NCBI GenBank assembly: GCA_023213395.1
Contig: CM041465.1
Coordinates: 45,949,741 to 46,013,740 of the forward strand
Length of the DNA stretch: 64,000 bases
Direction: 5' to 3'
From: Cycas panzhihuaensis
Taxonomy: Eukaryota > Cycadophyta
Made by a program: the position numbers and the translations under genes. Below the pieces are notes generated by a model, which saw nothing but the letters and a program-made list of their open reading frames with translations, had not been told where the DNA came from and did not search any database. Below, in pieces: positions 9,047 through 19,870 of this stretch (position 1 is the first letter of the stretch; each line of letters opens with the position of its first letter).

Positions 9047-9889
9047 ATGAACTTTTTTGCATATAGTGGCAGTCACAATGATAATACTTGGATCATTGAC
9101 TCTGGGGCATCACGTCACATGACAGGTGATGCAAATATATTGTCAAATTTTCAAGAATGTCAGGGAGAAACAATGACATTTGGGGACAATGCCACTGTCG
9201 AAATATTAGGTGTAGGACAAATTACACCTCTTGATGAACATTCTGCATTTCCTAATGGAAATGTTTTCTTAGTTTCTGGAATGCCTAAAAACTTACTTTC
9301 GATCACCTTGATAAGCGAGATGAGTGTGCTCTTCAAAGACAGAAAGTGTATCATCAAGAACAAAGACGACCAGATTGTTGCAGTTGGTCATGAAGATCGT
9401 GGCCTCTACAAATTAGGCACAACATCTGGATCTTCACATACATATGTCTCCCATTCTGTAAATAAAACTCAATTGTGGCATGAAAGATTTGGACATCTGA
9501 ATCTTGACAGCATCAGGGAGATGTTCAGAAACAATTTGGTTTATGGCTTACCCAAAATTTCTGGGGGTAATTGCCTTTGCAAATCATGTCTTATGGGGAA
9601 GCAACATCGAGAACCTTTTGAGAAAGGTAAAGCCTGGCGAGCACAGCATCCGCTTCAGCTTATACATTCTGACCTCTATGGTCCCATGACCACTCAATCT
9701 CATGGAGGATCATCATTCTTCATGACATTCATTGATGATTTCTCACATAAAGTGTGGGTATACTTTCTAAAACATAAGTCAGAAGCTTTAAACAAGTTTA
9801 AGGAATTTAAACTCATGTGGAAAATGAATCGCATGCGGATCAAAATACTCCGCATGTATAATGGCGTAGTATACATCCAAGGACTTTAG
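9047..9889 (+). pseudogene. Copia-A protease, pre-integrase and N-terminal integrase
   Basis: 280-codon frame. Residues 14-25 hold the copia aspartic protease motif WIIDSGASRHMT (catalytic Asp present). Residues 143-190 hold the His2Cys2 pre-integrase domain (LWHERFGHLN ... CLCKSCLMGKQH). The integrase core follows, with first Asp in LIHSDLYGP and FIDDFSHKVWVYFL. The second catalytic Asp, expected in an LRSDNGG-type motif, is replaced: the sequence reads LRMYNGVVY. The frame stops at 9889. The protein would process the polyprotein and insert cDNA; this copy is inactive. Confidence 0.9.
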
Positions 9890-10286
9890 CCAATTACAGA
9901 TTCAAAATGGCATCAACGCCAATTTTCTCGCCCCATACACACCGCAGTTGTAATGGTGTAGCGTAAAGAATGAATGTAACCTTGGTCAGTCGAGCAAAAG
10001 CTATGATCCATGCCAAAGGTCTCACATTATCATATTGGGCGTAAGATCGCATATTGTCAGCATACCGCCAAATCGCAATCAACTCGCACTTTCGGGTATG
10101 ACACCCGAGGAGGCTCAGACCGCCAAAACCAATCACAATCACTTATGAACCTTTGGATGTACGACCTACATGAACATTTCTCATGAGCAACGTTGGAAAT
10201 TCGACGACAAAAGTCTCAAATGCATCTTTGTCGGATATGCTCCTGGCAGTAAAGCATATTGATTATTTGATCCTCTTACCAAAAAG
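9890..10286 (+). pseudogene. Copia-A integrase C-terminal relic
   Basis: No continuous frame to about 10180. Then LKCIFVGYAPGSKAY, a stop, and LFDPLTKKMHTSRDVVFAED, which match the conserved copia stretch between integrase and RT. The glutamate-bearing integrase segment is scrambled. Confidence 0.65.
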
Positions 10287-12083
10287 ATGCATACTTCACG
10301 AGATGTTGTCTTTGCAGAAGACAATAGGGAGATCAATGTCAGCATTCCTTCTCTCTCCCTTGACAAAGGCAAAGCCATTCTTGAAAACTTGGTTCCTTCA
10401 TCTTCCTCAACACCTTGTACTTCATCTGCACCAGCTGCTTCTTCTTCCTCCTCATCTTCCTTTGTGCCTTCATTGAGTCCTTCTTCTTCTTCTTCTTTAG
10501 AGGTTCAGCACTCACCTCCAACACAGGACCATGAAGCTACATCGTCGAAGAAGCTACCCAAATGGTATATGCAAACTATTACAGATTCACAGATTGTTGA
10601 AGGAAAACGACCATCCACAATGTGGCCATCGTCCACTGTCAATTGCGCACTTATGGATGAAGTGCTTACTGCTCCTGAGCCTTCCACTTTTGAGGAGGCA
10701 TGTACAGACGAAAAGTGGCAGGCTGCCATGGATGATGAGATCCACTCCATTTACCAGAATGACACATGGGACTTAGTTGAGTTACCGCATGGCAAACAAG
10801 GCATCAGTTGTAAGTGGATCTATAAACTCAAGTATAAGTTTGATGGTACTATTGAGCAACATAAGGCTTGCCTTGTTGCTAAAGGCTTCAAACAACAAGA
10901 AGGCATTGACTACACCGAGAGTTTTGCACCAGTTGCTAATATGAATACCATCAGGATTGTTATGGCCTTAGCTGCCCAATGCAAATGGCCATTATATCAA
11001 ATGGATGTCAAAAGCGCCTTTCTCAACCGCGATTTGATTGAGGAGGTCTATCTGGAACAACCTCCTGTATATATTTTCGTCGGCAATGAACATCTTGTCT
11101 GTCACCTTAAAAAGGCCTTGTACGGTCTAAAACAGGCGCCACGTGCTTGGTATTCAAAGATCGATGACTACTTTTTGCAGCACAATTTTCATCAATCCAC
11201 ATCAGATTCGAACCTGTATATCAAGGTTCTAAACCAACACATCACAATTATTGTTCTTTATTTTGATGATTTAATTATCACAGGCAATGATGTAAATCTG
11301 ATTGAGCGTCTCTAAAGGGACTTGAAAAGAAGTTTTGAGATGACAGATCTCGGACTTCTTCATTATTTTCTTGGCATGGAAGTGTGGCAGCAGCCAAGTC
11401 ACATCTTCATTTCTCAAGCCAAGTATACATGGAACATCTTATAGCATTTCAGAATGGAAGACTGCAAACCTTCACCAACGCCCATGGAGACAGGTACAAA
11501 ATTGTCGATGAATGAAGAAGGAAAACCTGTTGATTCCACCTTTTTCAGGCAACTAGTGGGTAGTCTTATCTACTTGACTAACACTAGACCTGATATTTCA
11601 TATGCGGTTGGAATATGTTCCAGATATATGGTCAGCCCCAATCAACGACACTGGAATGCTGCAAAACGCATCCTCAGATACCTTAAAGGTACTTTGCAGT
11701 ATGGACTTCAGTACACACGCAATGAGAACTTCACACTGGAAGGATTCTCGATTCGGGACAATGGATGCCAAGATAGTCGGAAATCCACCTCAGGGTATTG
11801 TTTCAACCTTGGGTCAGCTATTGTTTCATGGAGTTGCAAAAAGCAGCCAAATGTTACACTTTCCTCCACTGAAGCAGAATACAAAGCTACTGTCGGCGCA
11901 GCATGTGAGGCTATTTGGCTCAGACGGATTTTTGAAGAGCTTAGACTTGAGAAAACACTCCCAACACCGTTGTATTGTGACAATCAGAGTGTTATCAAGA
12001 TTGCCAAGAATCCGGTATTTCACGCTCGCACCAAGCATATTGAGGTTCATCACCATTTCATCAGAGAGCATGTGCGAAGGTGA
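10287..12083 (+). pseudogene. Copia-A reverse transcriptase and RNase H
   Basis: One frame interrupted only by TAA at 11313 and TAG at 11443. After a Ser-rich linker come the RT landmarks: [27 protein letters not shown]-like (here KACLVAKGF), [32 protein letters not shown] and the catalytic YFDDLIITGND (usually YVDD). Then TDLGLLHYFLGMEV, STPM-like and TRPDISYAVG. RNase H has LSSTEAEYKA and NPVFHARTKHIEVHHHFIRE. The two stops fit CAA to TAA and CAG to TAG changes at positions where relatives have Gln. It copies RNA to cDNA in the particle. Confidence 0.93.
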
Positions 12084-12205
12084 GATCGACTCGCACAAGC
12101 CGATCGATCATCAGCTAGCCGACATCTTCACCAAGCCACTTGGGAAAGAGAAGTTCGAGCATTTCAGAAGCGGCCTCGGCATTCGACTTAATGCTGTATC
12201 CATTC
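12084..12205 (+). pseudogene. Copia-A pol C-terminal tail
   Basis: In another frame: HQLADIFTKPLGKEKFEHFR, then GLGIRL, the usual copia RNase H tail. A frameshift near 12080 separates it from the main frame. Confidence 0.75.
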
Positions 12206-12212
12206 AGGGGGG
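12206..12212 (+). other. Copia-A polypurine tract
   Basis: AGGGGGG directly before the 3' LTR. Confidence 0.8.
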
Positions 12213-12583
12213 TGTTAGAACCTTCATTCCTAGCATTAAGTCTTGACCTTATGTATTTATATTTTTGTCACTTTAGGCCCTTAATCCTAAAGTGTCATTT
12301 GTTGCATTATAAAATTGTCTTTTGTCTTGTAGTGACTTTTCTCACATGTGCTTGTGAGAAGTCAACTTTTGTGTAAGTGTTTCTTGTAGGTGAAGTGTTG
12401 AGAGTAATTCTCCTTCATGCTTGTATGGTATGATAGGTTGAGTTGAGGTTCAATACTCCTCCCTATCTCTTTTCATTTTGTACTACATCATTTCATTAAT
12501 CTAAGTTTATTGTCCTTCATATTTCGATGTCCTCTCTGACTTCTCAATAGATTCTGGTTCCTGTGTTGTCTCCATTAGTCACA
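12213..12583 (+). repeat. Copia-A 3' LTR
   Basis: TGTTAGAACC to TCACA, 371 bp, followed by GTTAC (12584-12588). Confidence 0.94.
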
Positions 12584-12588
12584 GTTAC

Positions 12589-12940
12589 CTCTTTTCATAT
12601 GCATCTTTTAACAAACTCCAAGCTTCTTTAGTAGAATTAGTATTCTGAAGTGTATGAAGGAGGAAATGGTAGGAAGAAGTAGGGTTTTCCTTGTCAAAGG
12701 TTGCAAGCATTACATCAATAGCTACTCTGCTTTTCTTCTTGAAAATTTCCTCCCCTTCTTCATTAATCAAAATAGTACCAAGAACAATTTTCCATAGTTC
12801 TTTAACCATAAATATGTATTCGATTTTAATTTTTCAAATTTGAAAATTAGTTCAACATATTTAGGCAAGGCTATGTTACTCTCTGTAATCCAAAACTCAT
12901 TTTTCTTTGATACAAAAGTAATGATATCACTTAACTTCAT
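12589..12940 (-). pseudogene. E0 UBN2-like gag relic, 5' part
   Basis: Starts at the ATG (12940) with MKLSDIITFVSKKNEFW and IALPKY. After a frameshift near 12800 it continues EEGEEIFKKKSRVAIDVMLA, SSYHFLLHTLQ, STKEAWSLLKDAYEKR, a typical UBN2/copia gag run. Copia-A truncates it, and the rest lies at 860 and below. It matches the N gag. Confidence 0.75.
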
Positions 12941-13857
12941 GATGCATAAATGAGTTGATTTGCGTATCCATTTTAATCTGAAATAAATCTTTCAAAATAG
13001 CAGGAAAATTTTCCAAAAATACATACCAAAATATTCTCCTCTATGATAGGATTCCAACGCCTTTGACCATTTGGAAAAACATATGCTCGTATGAGAAGAT
13101 ATGAGGTAAAACGTGCAGACACCTTTTTATAATGAACAACTTTGTGTCATTAGGAGATTAGCCCCTTTGGATGATAAGTAACCGATCATATTATAACTTC
13201 ATATGACTTAAGGGTTTAATGGTAAAGGGGCTGATAGATTTCAAGTTGAACTCCAATTTTGTTGAATATGATTTTGACTTTGCAGAAAGAATTAAACCTG
13301 CCCTATCTGATTTGAGGTCCACAGATTTCAAAGTAATACCCAATCTGATTAAATTTATTCCACCGCTTGAAAAGAATAATAACCCAAGTTTGAGAAATCA
13401 AATCTGCGTGCCATATTAATCATTCAACCAGGTAGAGAAATTCGAGCGTTCTCCCTTCAATGTCAGGTCTTTTGCCTTTGAATTTGAACAATGCTCTGCT
13501 ATAACTCTTATGGTCCTTCACAACTCTGTGAATCTTGTGATAAATGCTTGCAGGGGACGCAGTCTTTAGTAGGTAGAGCATCGATAAGCGGCCATATCTT
13601 CTTTAGCTGCGACTGTGATCTCTTTCCATGTGGACGAGTGGTGGTTTCTTGTTCCATGGCTATAATCTATAGGCATTCAACTTCGAGTCTCCATTATTGA
13701 TGGTTCTTCATGCAGTTTGTGCGTCTAGGCTGCGACAAATGATTATGATTGCTAAGAATGTGTTTGGCTTTCTATCTCATGCGTCTTCTCTTTACACATT
13801 CATGTCACGCACAAGGAATGATCATCTCTCAATCTTCTTCCTATAGCGGGATGGCTT
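12941..13857 (-). other. E0 leader
   Basis: Untranslated region of about 0.9 kb. An antisense 66-codon ORF (13219-13419, plus; KGLIDFKLNSNFVEYDF) and shorter ones occur, but none is recognisable. Unlike N, no histone-like sequence is visible. Confidence 0.45.
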
Positions 13858-13869
13858 GCTCTGATACCA
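13858..13869 (-). other. E0 primer-binding site
   Basis: Reads TGGTATCAGAGC on minus, a perfect initiator-Met complement abutting the LTR. Confidence 0.9.
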
Positions 13870-14274
13870 TGTTAGATTTCCACATGGAGAGCATTCAAGA
13901 TCAACACAAAGCAACAAGATCAATGAACAAAATATAAACTATATTAACTCAGCTCAAGGATGATTACATCAAAACACTATTGCATCACAGACTCAACATG
14001 AGTCTTAATGATGACTTGGTGTCCCTACTCTACCTCACCTGCCTATTCATACAGCATAGGAGGGAATACCAATGATGAGATGAGTTACATGTGGGACAAA
14101 TAACCCTTAACCTACCAATGACTCTTCACCTACTAACTGACCAATGACCTTCCAACTTCTCAGATAATTCACATTGTAATATGACTCTTAGACCCTAACA
14201 TAATACTTAGGACTATAAATTATTGATGTTAAGACACTATGACACTTTATTACATTAAACATTATCTTCTAACA
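13870..14274 (-). repeat. E0 5' LTR
   Basis: 405 bp with TGTTAG/CTAACA ends, PBS on its left. Related to, but clearly diverged from, the N LTR. Confidence 0.85.
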
Positions 14275-14275
14275 C

Positions 14276-14545
14276 TTATGTCCTTTGAGTCGCACAACGT
14301 TTTAACTGAAATAACTTTTTGTGCGATTCATGCATTTTCGTTTTTGTGATCAACAATTGTTTATGTATCTCCATTTCTAATTGTTCTCTAGACTTTTTAT
14401 CAATATGAGGTGATTTTAACACTACATATAAGACTCGTGCTTCAGGTGATCCAATCTTGCGTGTGTAACATGGAAGCCCCCCTAAATTGTTTATTGGGAA
14501 TCTCTCTTCAAAAGATTTCATCACTATGTGTATCTTGGTAGTCAT
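14276..14545 (-). CDS. Unrecognised 89-aa ORF
   Basis: Minus-strand ORF beside the E0 LTR: KIHIVMKSFEERFPINNLGG, then KSPHIDKKSREQLEMEIHKQ and a basic end. No known motif. It may be part of H or of the DNA E0 landed in. Confidence 0.25.
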   Translation of the reverse strand: MTTKIHIVMKSFEERFPINNLGGLPCYTRKIGSPEARVLYVVLKSPHIDKKSREQLEMEIHKQLLITKTKMHESHKKLFQLKRCATQRT

Positions 14546-15539
14546 TCCTTTTGGTGGTGGTTCTTTCTGGTTCCGAATTATGGCATTGCATAGTGATACG
14601 ACATGATCCTGGCAGTGGGTAGCCGTGATGCTTTTATTGTTCCACCTGACTGCCCATCATTTTTGCTATGCTTGGTAATGAGGACAAATCATCACGAATC
14701 ATTTTTTTTTTTTTCACTTCCATTTGCAACAAGTCTTAGCATTAACAAGAGCTCGTTGACTTGGCCAACTCTATAATTCCACGATAACAATTAAGACTAA
14801 GTGATCTCTTTAATAAAGTGGACATTTCTCTATCCAATTCTAGATCAACTAAAGAATTTTGACTTATTATTTCGATAAGAAGGTTGCACCTCTATTTTGG
14901 CCTTTGGAGAATGAAGGATAAGGAGATGTGCTTTCTCCTTCTAACTCTATGGAAATGCAGGGAGGGGAACATAAATCAAAGGCCCTTTCTGAAGAATTAG
15001 TCCCCTTTTCTAATCATTTTTGAAGAATGAAGAATTAGCAGTGGGAGGTTCTAATATATTTTCTATTACTTTTCTTATTCACGAACATTCTCTCTTCCCT
15101 CATGTTGTAGCACGACCCCCCCACCACCCCCCTTTCCTTAAATAAAGACCCACTTCGTGGCACCACCTTGTTCTATTGGTACTAAAGGGGTTGGGAAGTT
15201 CTTAAATATGTTCATATTTGGATTCTCAACTTCTTCGATGTCTATGTTGTTTACATTTAGGTCCGCCCACTACATGCTATTCAAGAAATAATAGAAAAGG
15301 GCCTGCCCCCGCCTTAAAAATAGGGCACCATGGAATGACAACTTTTGTAATGTAAATTTAAGCAGGGTTAGTCCCAATTCAAGTGTATTTGACTTGGTCG
15401 TCTAGCCAACCAACTATAGGAGGCAAAATCCACTGCAATTTAATCTCTTTAATTTGACATTGTAGAATTTTAATTTCTTTTTAATCATGTAGTTTGAATA
15501 CAATTCAATAGTGACCCTTGTTTCATCATATTTTATTGA
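14546..15539. other. Non-coding stretch
   Basis: AT-rich with a T-run near 14702 and C-rich patches near 15113-15131. I see no gene or complete repeat element. Confidence 0.5.
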
Positions 15540-16242
15540 AAACCCTTTCTAGTGACACAATAGGATTTTCCACTAGAGTGTTCTCTTTCCTTTTTTAGCT
15601 CAATCTTGGTTTTCTTCAAATTGTGATCTTGCTTTTCTTAGCTTGATGTTGTCATAGCATTCTTGACTTCCAAAATAGATATACAATTAGAGTGCCCTTG
15701 ACCTTTTTAATCACGATTGTACATTGCAGTGTTCTCTTGCTCTTTTTAGCTCAATGTTATAGCATTCTTGAATTCCAAAGTAGAGATCCAATTAGAGTGC
15801 CCTCAATCTTTTTAATCAATATTTCATACTATAGTGTTCTCTTGTTTTTTTAAGCTTGATGTTGTTTTTTAAATCTCCTTTTAAAGAGTAGAATATTTAA
15901 TCTCTTTTTAATCATAATGTATAAAGAACGGTGCATAGCGTTCTCTCTCTTTTTTTACCTTGAATTTTTTTTTTTTTTTTTCAGTTCTTTTTTCTTCAAT
16001 ACCTTGAAGTTCTTCTAGTGCCCTCTTTAATCACAGAGTAGAAAAAACATACATAGGTTTGGCCCTTATTACACTTAACCTATTTTTAGTCACAGATTTA
16101 AATGACAATCCATCACATAATAGGATTTTCCACTCTAGTGTTCTCTTTTTTTTCTTAGTTTGAAATAATAATTTTGAATTACAAAGCCTAAATCAAATTA
16201 GAGTGTTCTTTTAATCCTTATTTATCATAATTGTTGTTGCAT
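15540..16242. repeat. Degenerate tandem repeat, period about 105 bp
   Basis: The words GTGTTCTCTT, a T-run then TTAGCTCAAT/TTGATGTTGT, CATTCTTGA-TTCCAAA and AGAGTGCCC...TTTTTAATCA recur in order, with GTGTTCTC-type words near 15579, 15729, 15834, 15939 and 16139. The same words continue at 21600-21760 on the other side of Copia-B. Confidence 0.5.
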
Positions 16243-16247
16243 TGTAT

Positions 16248-16459
16248 TCTTAGAATTCTAAGACACAAGTGAACAAAAATTGAATGCTTCATAGCGTATT
16301 GATGATCATAATGGAGATTTATACAAGTCGGAGTTGTAACTCCTTTGGAACTAAATGTAATCGCTACATGTCTAACTGACACGTGTCTACATGGTGAATA
16401 TCTTATGTTACATACAAAGTGGGTCTCTAGATATGTTAGATAAAACATTATATCTAACA
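16248..16459 (-). repeat. Copia-B 3' LTR
   Basis: Outer end mutated from TG to TC at 16248-16249; inner end CTAACA. Matches 21259-21470. Confidence 0.95.
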
Positions 16460-16468
16460 CCCTCTCTT
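16460..16468 (-). other. Copia-B polypurine tract
   Basis: AAGAGAGGG on minus, abutting the 3' LTR. Confidence 0.8.
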
Positions 16469-16557
16469 AATGTTTTATCCCGTTAATCCTATTTTGTCCC
16501 TGAGAATTTGAAATTTGTCTTTACCCAGAGGCTTGGTTAGAATGTCAGCCACTTGAT

Positions 16558-16860
16558 CTAAAGTTGGGCAGTAGACAAGATTGATTTCCTTACTTTAAAT
16601 CTTTTCTTGGATGAAGTGTTGATGCTCCTCGATGCGTTTTGTTCTGGTATGTAGTACTGGGTTCTTTGTAATCTTGATTGCACTTTGATTGTCACAATGG
16701 AGTGTGGTGGCTTCTTGTTGAGATGATTCGGATCCCAAGAAGTTGCCTCAACCAAACCGCTCGTGGTGGCACTAACAATTGACTTGTACTCTGCTTCTGT
16801 GGATGATAGAGCCACAATGGCTTGTTTCTTACTGTTCTAGGAGATAGGAGCTGATCCAAG
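16558..16860 (-). pseudogene. Copia-B RNase H end
   Basis: Contains VALSSTEAEYKSIVSAT, the copia RNase H signature, then frame-shifted remains of the C-terminal tail. Separated from the RT frame by a stop near 16840 (SAPIS-stop). Confidence 0.85.
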
Positions 16861-17881
16861 GAAGAAGCGATGTCCGCTGGTGGATTTTCTCTGTTCCTTG
16901 TCACCTGGCCAATTTGAGTCACAGAATCCAATTAATTGAGCTGTATTCTCTTTTGGATATGTCAGCTTTAGTTTTGCTGTTCCCTTTAGATGCCTTAGTA
17001 TCTTCTTTGCTCCTTGCCAATGTCTCTGTCTTGGCTCATGCATGTATCTAGATATTAACCCCATAGAATAAGCAATATCTGGTCTAGTTGCTTTCAGATA
17101 GATGAGATTGCCAGCAAGTTGCCTGTACAAGGTGTCATTGATGTGGGGCTCTTCTTCGTTTGGTATCATGTTGCGATTGACTTCCATGGGTGTGCTGCAT
17201 GGATTGCACTCCTCCATTCTGAATTTTGCTAACACGTCTTTGATGTATTTGGTCTGACACAAGGTGAATGTTCTATTTTGTTGCTTCACTTGGATCCCTA
17301 GGTAATAGTTGAGGAGACCTAGGTCAGTCATTTCAAACTTGCTCTCCAATTGATGTTTTATATCACTTACAGATTCAACATCATTACCTGTAAGTATCAT
17401 GTCATCAACATATACAACTAGAATTGTGATGGCTCCATTTCTACCTTTTACATATAAGCTTGAGTCTGAGCTGCACCTGCTGAACCCATTTTCACATAGG
17501 AATTCATCAAGTTTGGCGTACCAGGCACGAGGAGTTTGCTTTAGACCATACAGAGCTTTCTTTAATTTGCAGACCAAGTGTTCCTGACCATGTTTGATGT
17601 ATCCTTCAGGCTGGGCCATATAGACTTCTTCCTTGATCTCTCCATTTAGAAATGCACTTTTGACATCTAATTGATACACATTCCAATTTTTTCCAATTTT
17701 TTTGAGCTGCTAGGGCAATTACTGTTCTCACAGTGCCGAGTTTTGCTACTGGTGAGAAGGTTTCATCATAGTCTACTCCAACTGTTTGGGTGTATCCCTT
17801 AGCAACCAACCTGGCCTTATATTTTTCCACTTTTCCATTTGCTCCTTCCTTTATTTTGTAGATCCATCTGCAATTTACCAC
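16837..17881 (-). pseudogene. Copia-B reverse transcriptase
   Basis: Two overlapping frames. N-terminal 17606-17881: [30 protein letters not shown] and [12 protein letters not shown]. Main frame 16837-17679: [36 protein letters not shown], catalytic YVDDMILTGND intact, FEMTDLGLLNYYLGIQV, STPMEVN, TRPDIAYSMGLISRYM, then the start of RNase H. The frames are split by an exact 10-bp tandem duplication at 17681-17700. Otherwise well preserved. Confidence 0.95.
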
Positions 17882-17885
17882 TGAT

Positions 17886-18404
17886 TTATTTGGTGGTAAA
17901 TCTACTAAATCCTAGGTTTGGTTCTTGATGATAGTCTAGTTCAGAATTTATGGCATTTCTCCAAACTGAGTGTTCTTTAGCTTCTGTATATGACTGTGGT
18001 TCCGTATGGTCATGAGCCTTAGGTTTTTGGCTTCTTGTCCTGTGTGGTAAGATGTCTTCCTTTCTTTTCTCAATGGTTTTGAGATACCATTTGCGAACCT
18101 TTTTTCTTTTTTCTGTTTCAACTGCCTTGGGCTCATCTAGAAATGTTTCCTCATCTTCTGAAGCAGGGTGACTTTCTTGAATTTCTTTTGGAAGATCTTT
18201 AGTGGTAATTCCTAATTCTTCTCTAGGTTCTTCTTTAGGTGGCTCTTGAAGAATGTTCTGAGGAGGTCCCTCTGTTACTTGGATTTGCTTGCTAAGCTCT
18301 TCATCACTATCTTCGTTGAACACAACATCACGACTTACATAGATCTTGTTTGTCTTGGGATCTATACACTTGAAAGCTTTAGAGTTTTTACTGTATCCAA
18401 TCAT
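17886..18404 (-). pseudogene. Copia-B integrase C-terminus and acidic linker
   Basis: GYSKNSKAFKCIDPKTNKIY, VSRDVVFNEDSDEEL, then a Glu/Pro-rich linker (PPKEEPREELG; EDEETFLDEPKAVETEKR) leading to RKWYLKTI before RT. Such linkers are usual between copia integrase and RT. Confidence 0.8.
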
Positions 18405-19060
18405 GATACACTCTAGGCTTTTCGAGTCCAGCTTGGTTCTTCCTTTGTCTGGTATGTGTACAAAGGCTTGGCTACCAAATGCCTTTAGATTGCTTACATC
18501 TGGTTTTTTGCCTGTCTAGGCTTCTTTAGATGTAAGATGTTCTACTGCTTTGGTTGTACTCTTATTCAGTAGGTAACAGGCAGTGTTTACTGCCTCTGCC
18601 CAATAACTCTTTGGGACTCCCTTCCCATGCACCACACTACGAGCCATTTCCATGATCACTCTGTTCTTCCTTTCTGCTACCCCATTGGATTGAGGTGTAT
18701 AGGGAGTGGTGATCTGTCTTCGAATTCCATTGACTTTGCAATATTCCAAGAATTCTTTTGAAATATATTCACCTCCCCCATCTGATCGTATGCAGTTGAT
18801 TTTTTTTCGGACTCTAGTTCAACTTCTACTTTGAACTCTTTGAATGTTGCATATACTTCAAACTTGTTATGCAAAAAATAGACCCAGATTTTCCTTGTCA
18901 TATCATCTATGAAGGTGAGAAAGTATTTGCATCCGTTGATGGAGTGCGGAGTGAGTGGTCCACATATATCAGTGTGAATGAGCTCTAGTTTCTTTTGGGC
19001 TCGCCACTTGCTTTCCTTGAAGGGCAATCTTTGCTACTTCATTGATTGGCAGCTTTTACA
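18405..19060 (-). pseudogene. Copia-B integrase core
   Basis: IHTDICGPLTPHS carries the first catalytic Asp, FIDDMTRKIWVYFL follows, the second Asp lies in DGGGEYIS-type sequence near 18770 after a frameshift, and the Glu is in TPQSNGVAERKNRVIMEMAR (18516-18749). All three acidic residues appear to be present, but at least two frameshifts and a stop near 18516 disrupt the protein. Confidence 0.88.
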
Positions 19061-19804
19061 TACAAAATTATCTGAAGTGATTGATGGAAGTCCATCAACC
19101 AAACCTTCCTTTTTCACTTTTTTAAAATTGTCTAATGGAAGGCGTCCATACTTGAAATGCCATATTTTGTCATTATGATTTACAGTAGTGCATGCTTTTA
19201 CAACAGGCAAAACAGGATATGAAAGTAGCCTATATAGGTCATTACTTTCAATCTCCTTTGCAATTACATGGCCATTATTTTTCATATCAAGGATATGACA
19301 ATATCCTTCTTTATCAAAGACAGTTCTCAGACCCTTTTTCCCAAGTTGGGATACAGACAAAAGATTCATCTTTAAATCAGGAACTAACAACACATTTCCA
19401 ATTTTTTTAATACTACCTTGCAGTTCTACAGCAATGGTTCCTACACCCTTGATGTTGAGGGGATATTTGTCTCCTAGCTCCACCGATTTGTCAGATGCAT
19501 AAGGCTGCAAGGTTTTGAACCACTCCTCCCGGCTGGTCATGTGATGCAATGCTCCTGAGTCGATGTGCCACACGTCTTTGTCTTGGAGAGATGCAACAAG
19601 GGCAACGATGAATGCGGTATGCTCCTCTTCTTCATCATTTTGTTCCTTGTTGTAGTTGCCCATGGGTCTTTTACCTTTTTGGATATCAACTCTCTTAGTT
19701 GGGCATTGGTATGGAAAGTGTCCTGCTTGGCCACAGTGATAACACAAATCAAATGCTCTACAGGAATTTGCAAAATGATTAGTCTTACCATAGTTGTAGC
19801 ACAT
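19034..19804 (-). pseudogene. Copia-B zinc knuckles, protease and pre-integrase
   Basis: 256-codon frame. Residues 2-35 hold two cysteine knuckles: CYNYGKTNHFANSC, with the second Cys of the motif now Tyr, and CYHCGQAGHFPYQC, intact. Protease: VWHIDSGALHHMTS, catalytic DSG intact. Then NVLLVPDLKMNLLSVSQL and pre-integrase IWHFKYGRLPLDNF...CKSC, whose His2 is altered (HLR/GRL). Confidence 0.9.
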
Positions 19805-19870
19805 TCTTGGCGCTGAGATGCGTCATCTTCCTCGCAAATCCTGCCATCTTTCTCGTGACTTGGCTTTGAA

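Larger units (their letters stand above)
861..12583 (+). mobile_element. Copia-A: Ty1/copia retrotransposon carrying nested element N
   Basis: Plus-strand copia element bounded by LTRs at 861-1234 and 12213-12583 and flanked by GTTAT (856-860) and GTTAC (12584-12588), a TSD with one change. Order: PBS, a 2 kb leader, gag, protease, integrase, reverse transcriptase and RNase H, the copia order. Element N interrupts gag at 3361/8237. Without N and one TSD copy the element is about 6.85 kb. I see roughly five to eight LTR differences by eye, so it is fairly recent, yet pol carries stops and frameshifts. Confidence 0.93.
1..14274 (-). mobile_element. E0: non-autonomous LTR retrotransposon, left part off-window, interrupted by Copia-A
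   Basis: Minus-strand element with its 5' LTR at 13870-14274, PBS at 13858-13869, a UBN2-like gag relic at 12589-12940 and, beyond the Copia-A insertion, a lysine-rich linker and a second conserved domain at 60-860. The 3' LTR lies off the left edge. The order LTR, PBS, gag, basic linker, unknown domain is the same as in element N, whose LTR is also related. No protease, integrase or reverse transcriptase is visible in either copy, so I infer a non-autonomous family. Copia-A splits it, with GTTAT at 856-860 and GTTAC at 12584-12588. Confidence 0.7.

Noticed and set aside
11602-12246. 214-codon frame overlapping Copia-A RNase H
   Set aside because: Only its last 45 or so codons are real (pol tail after a frameshift); the rest is a shadow.
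13219-13419. 66-codon plus-strand ORF in the E0 leader
   Set aside because: Short, antisense to the element, no recognisable motif.
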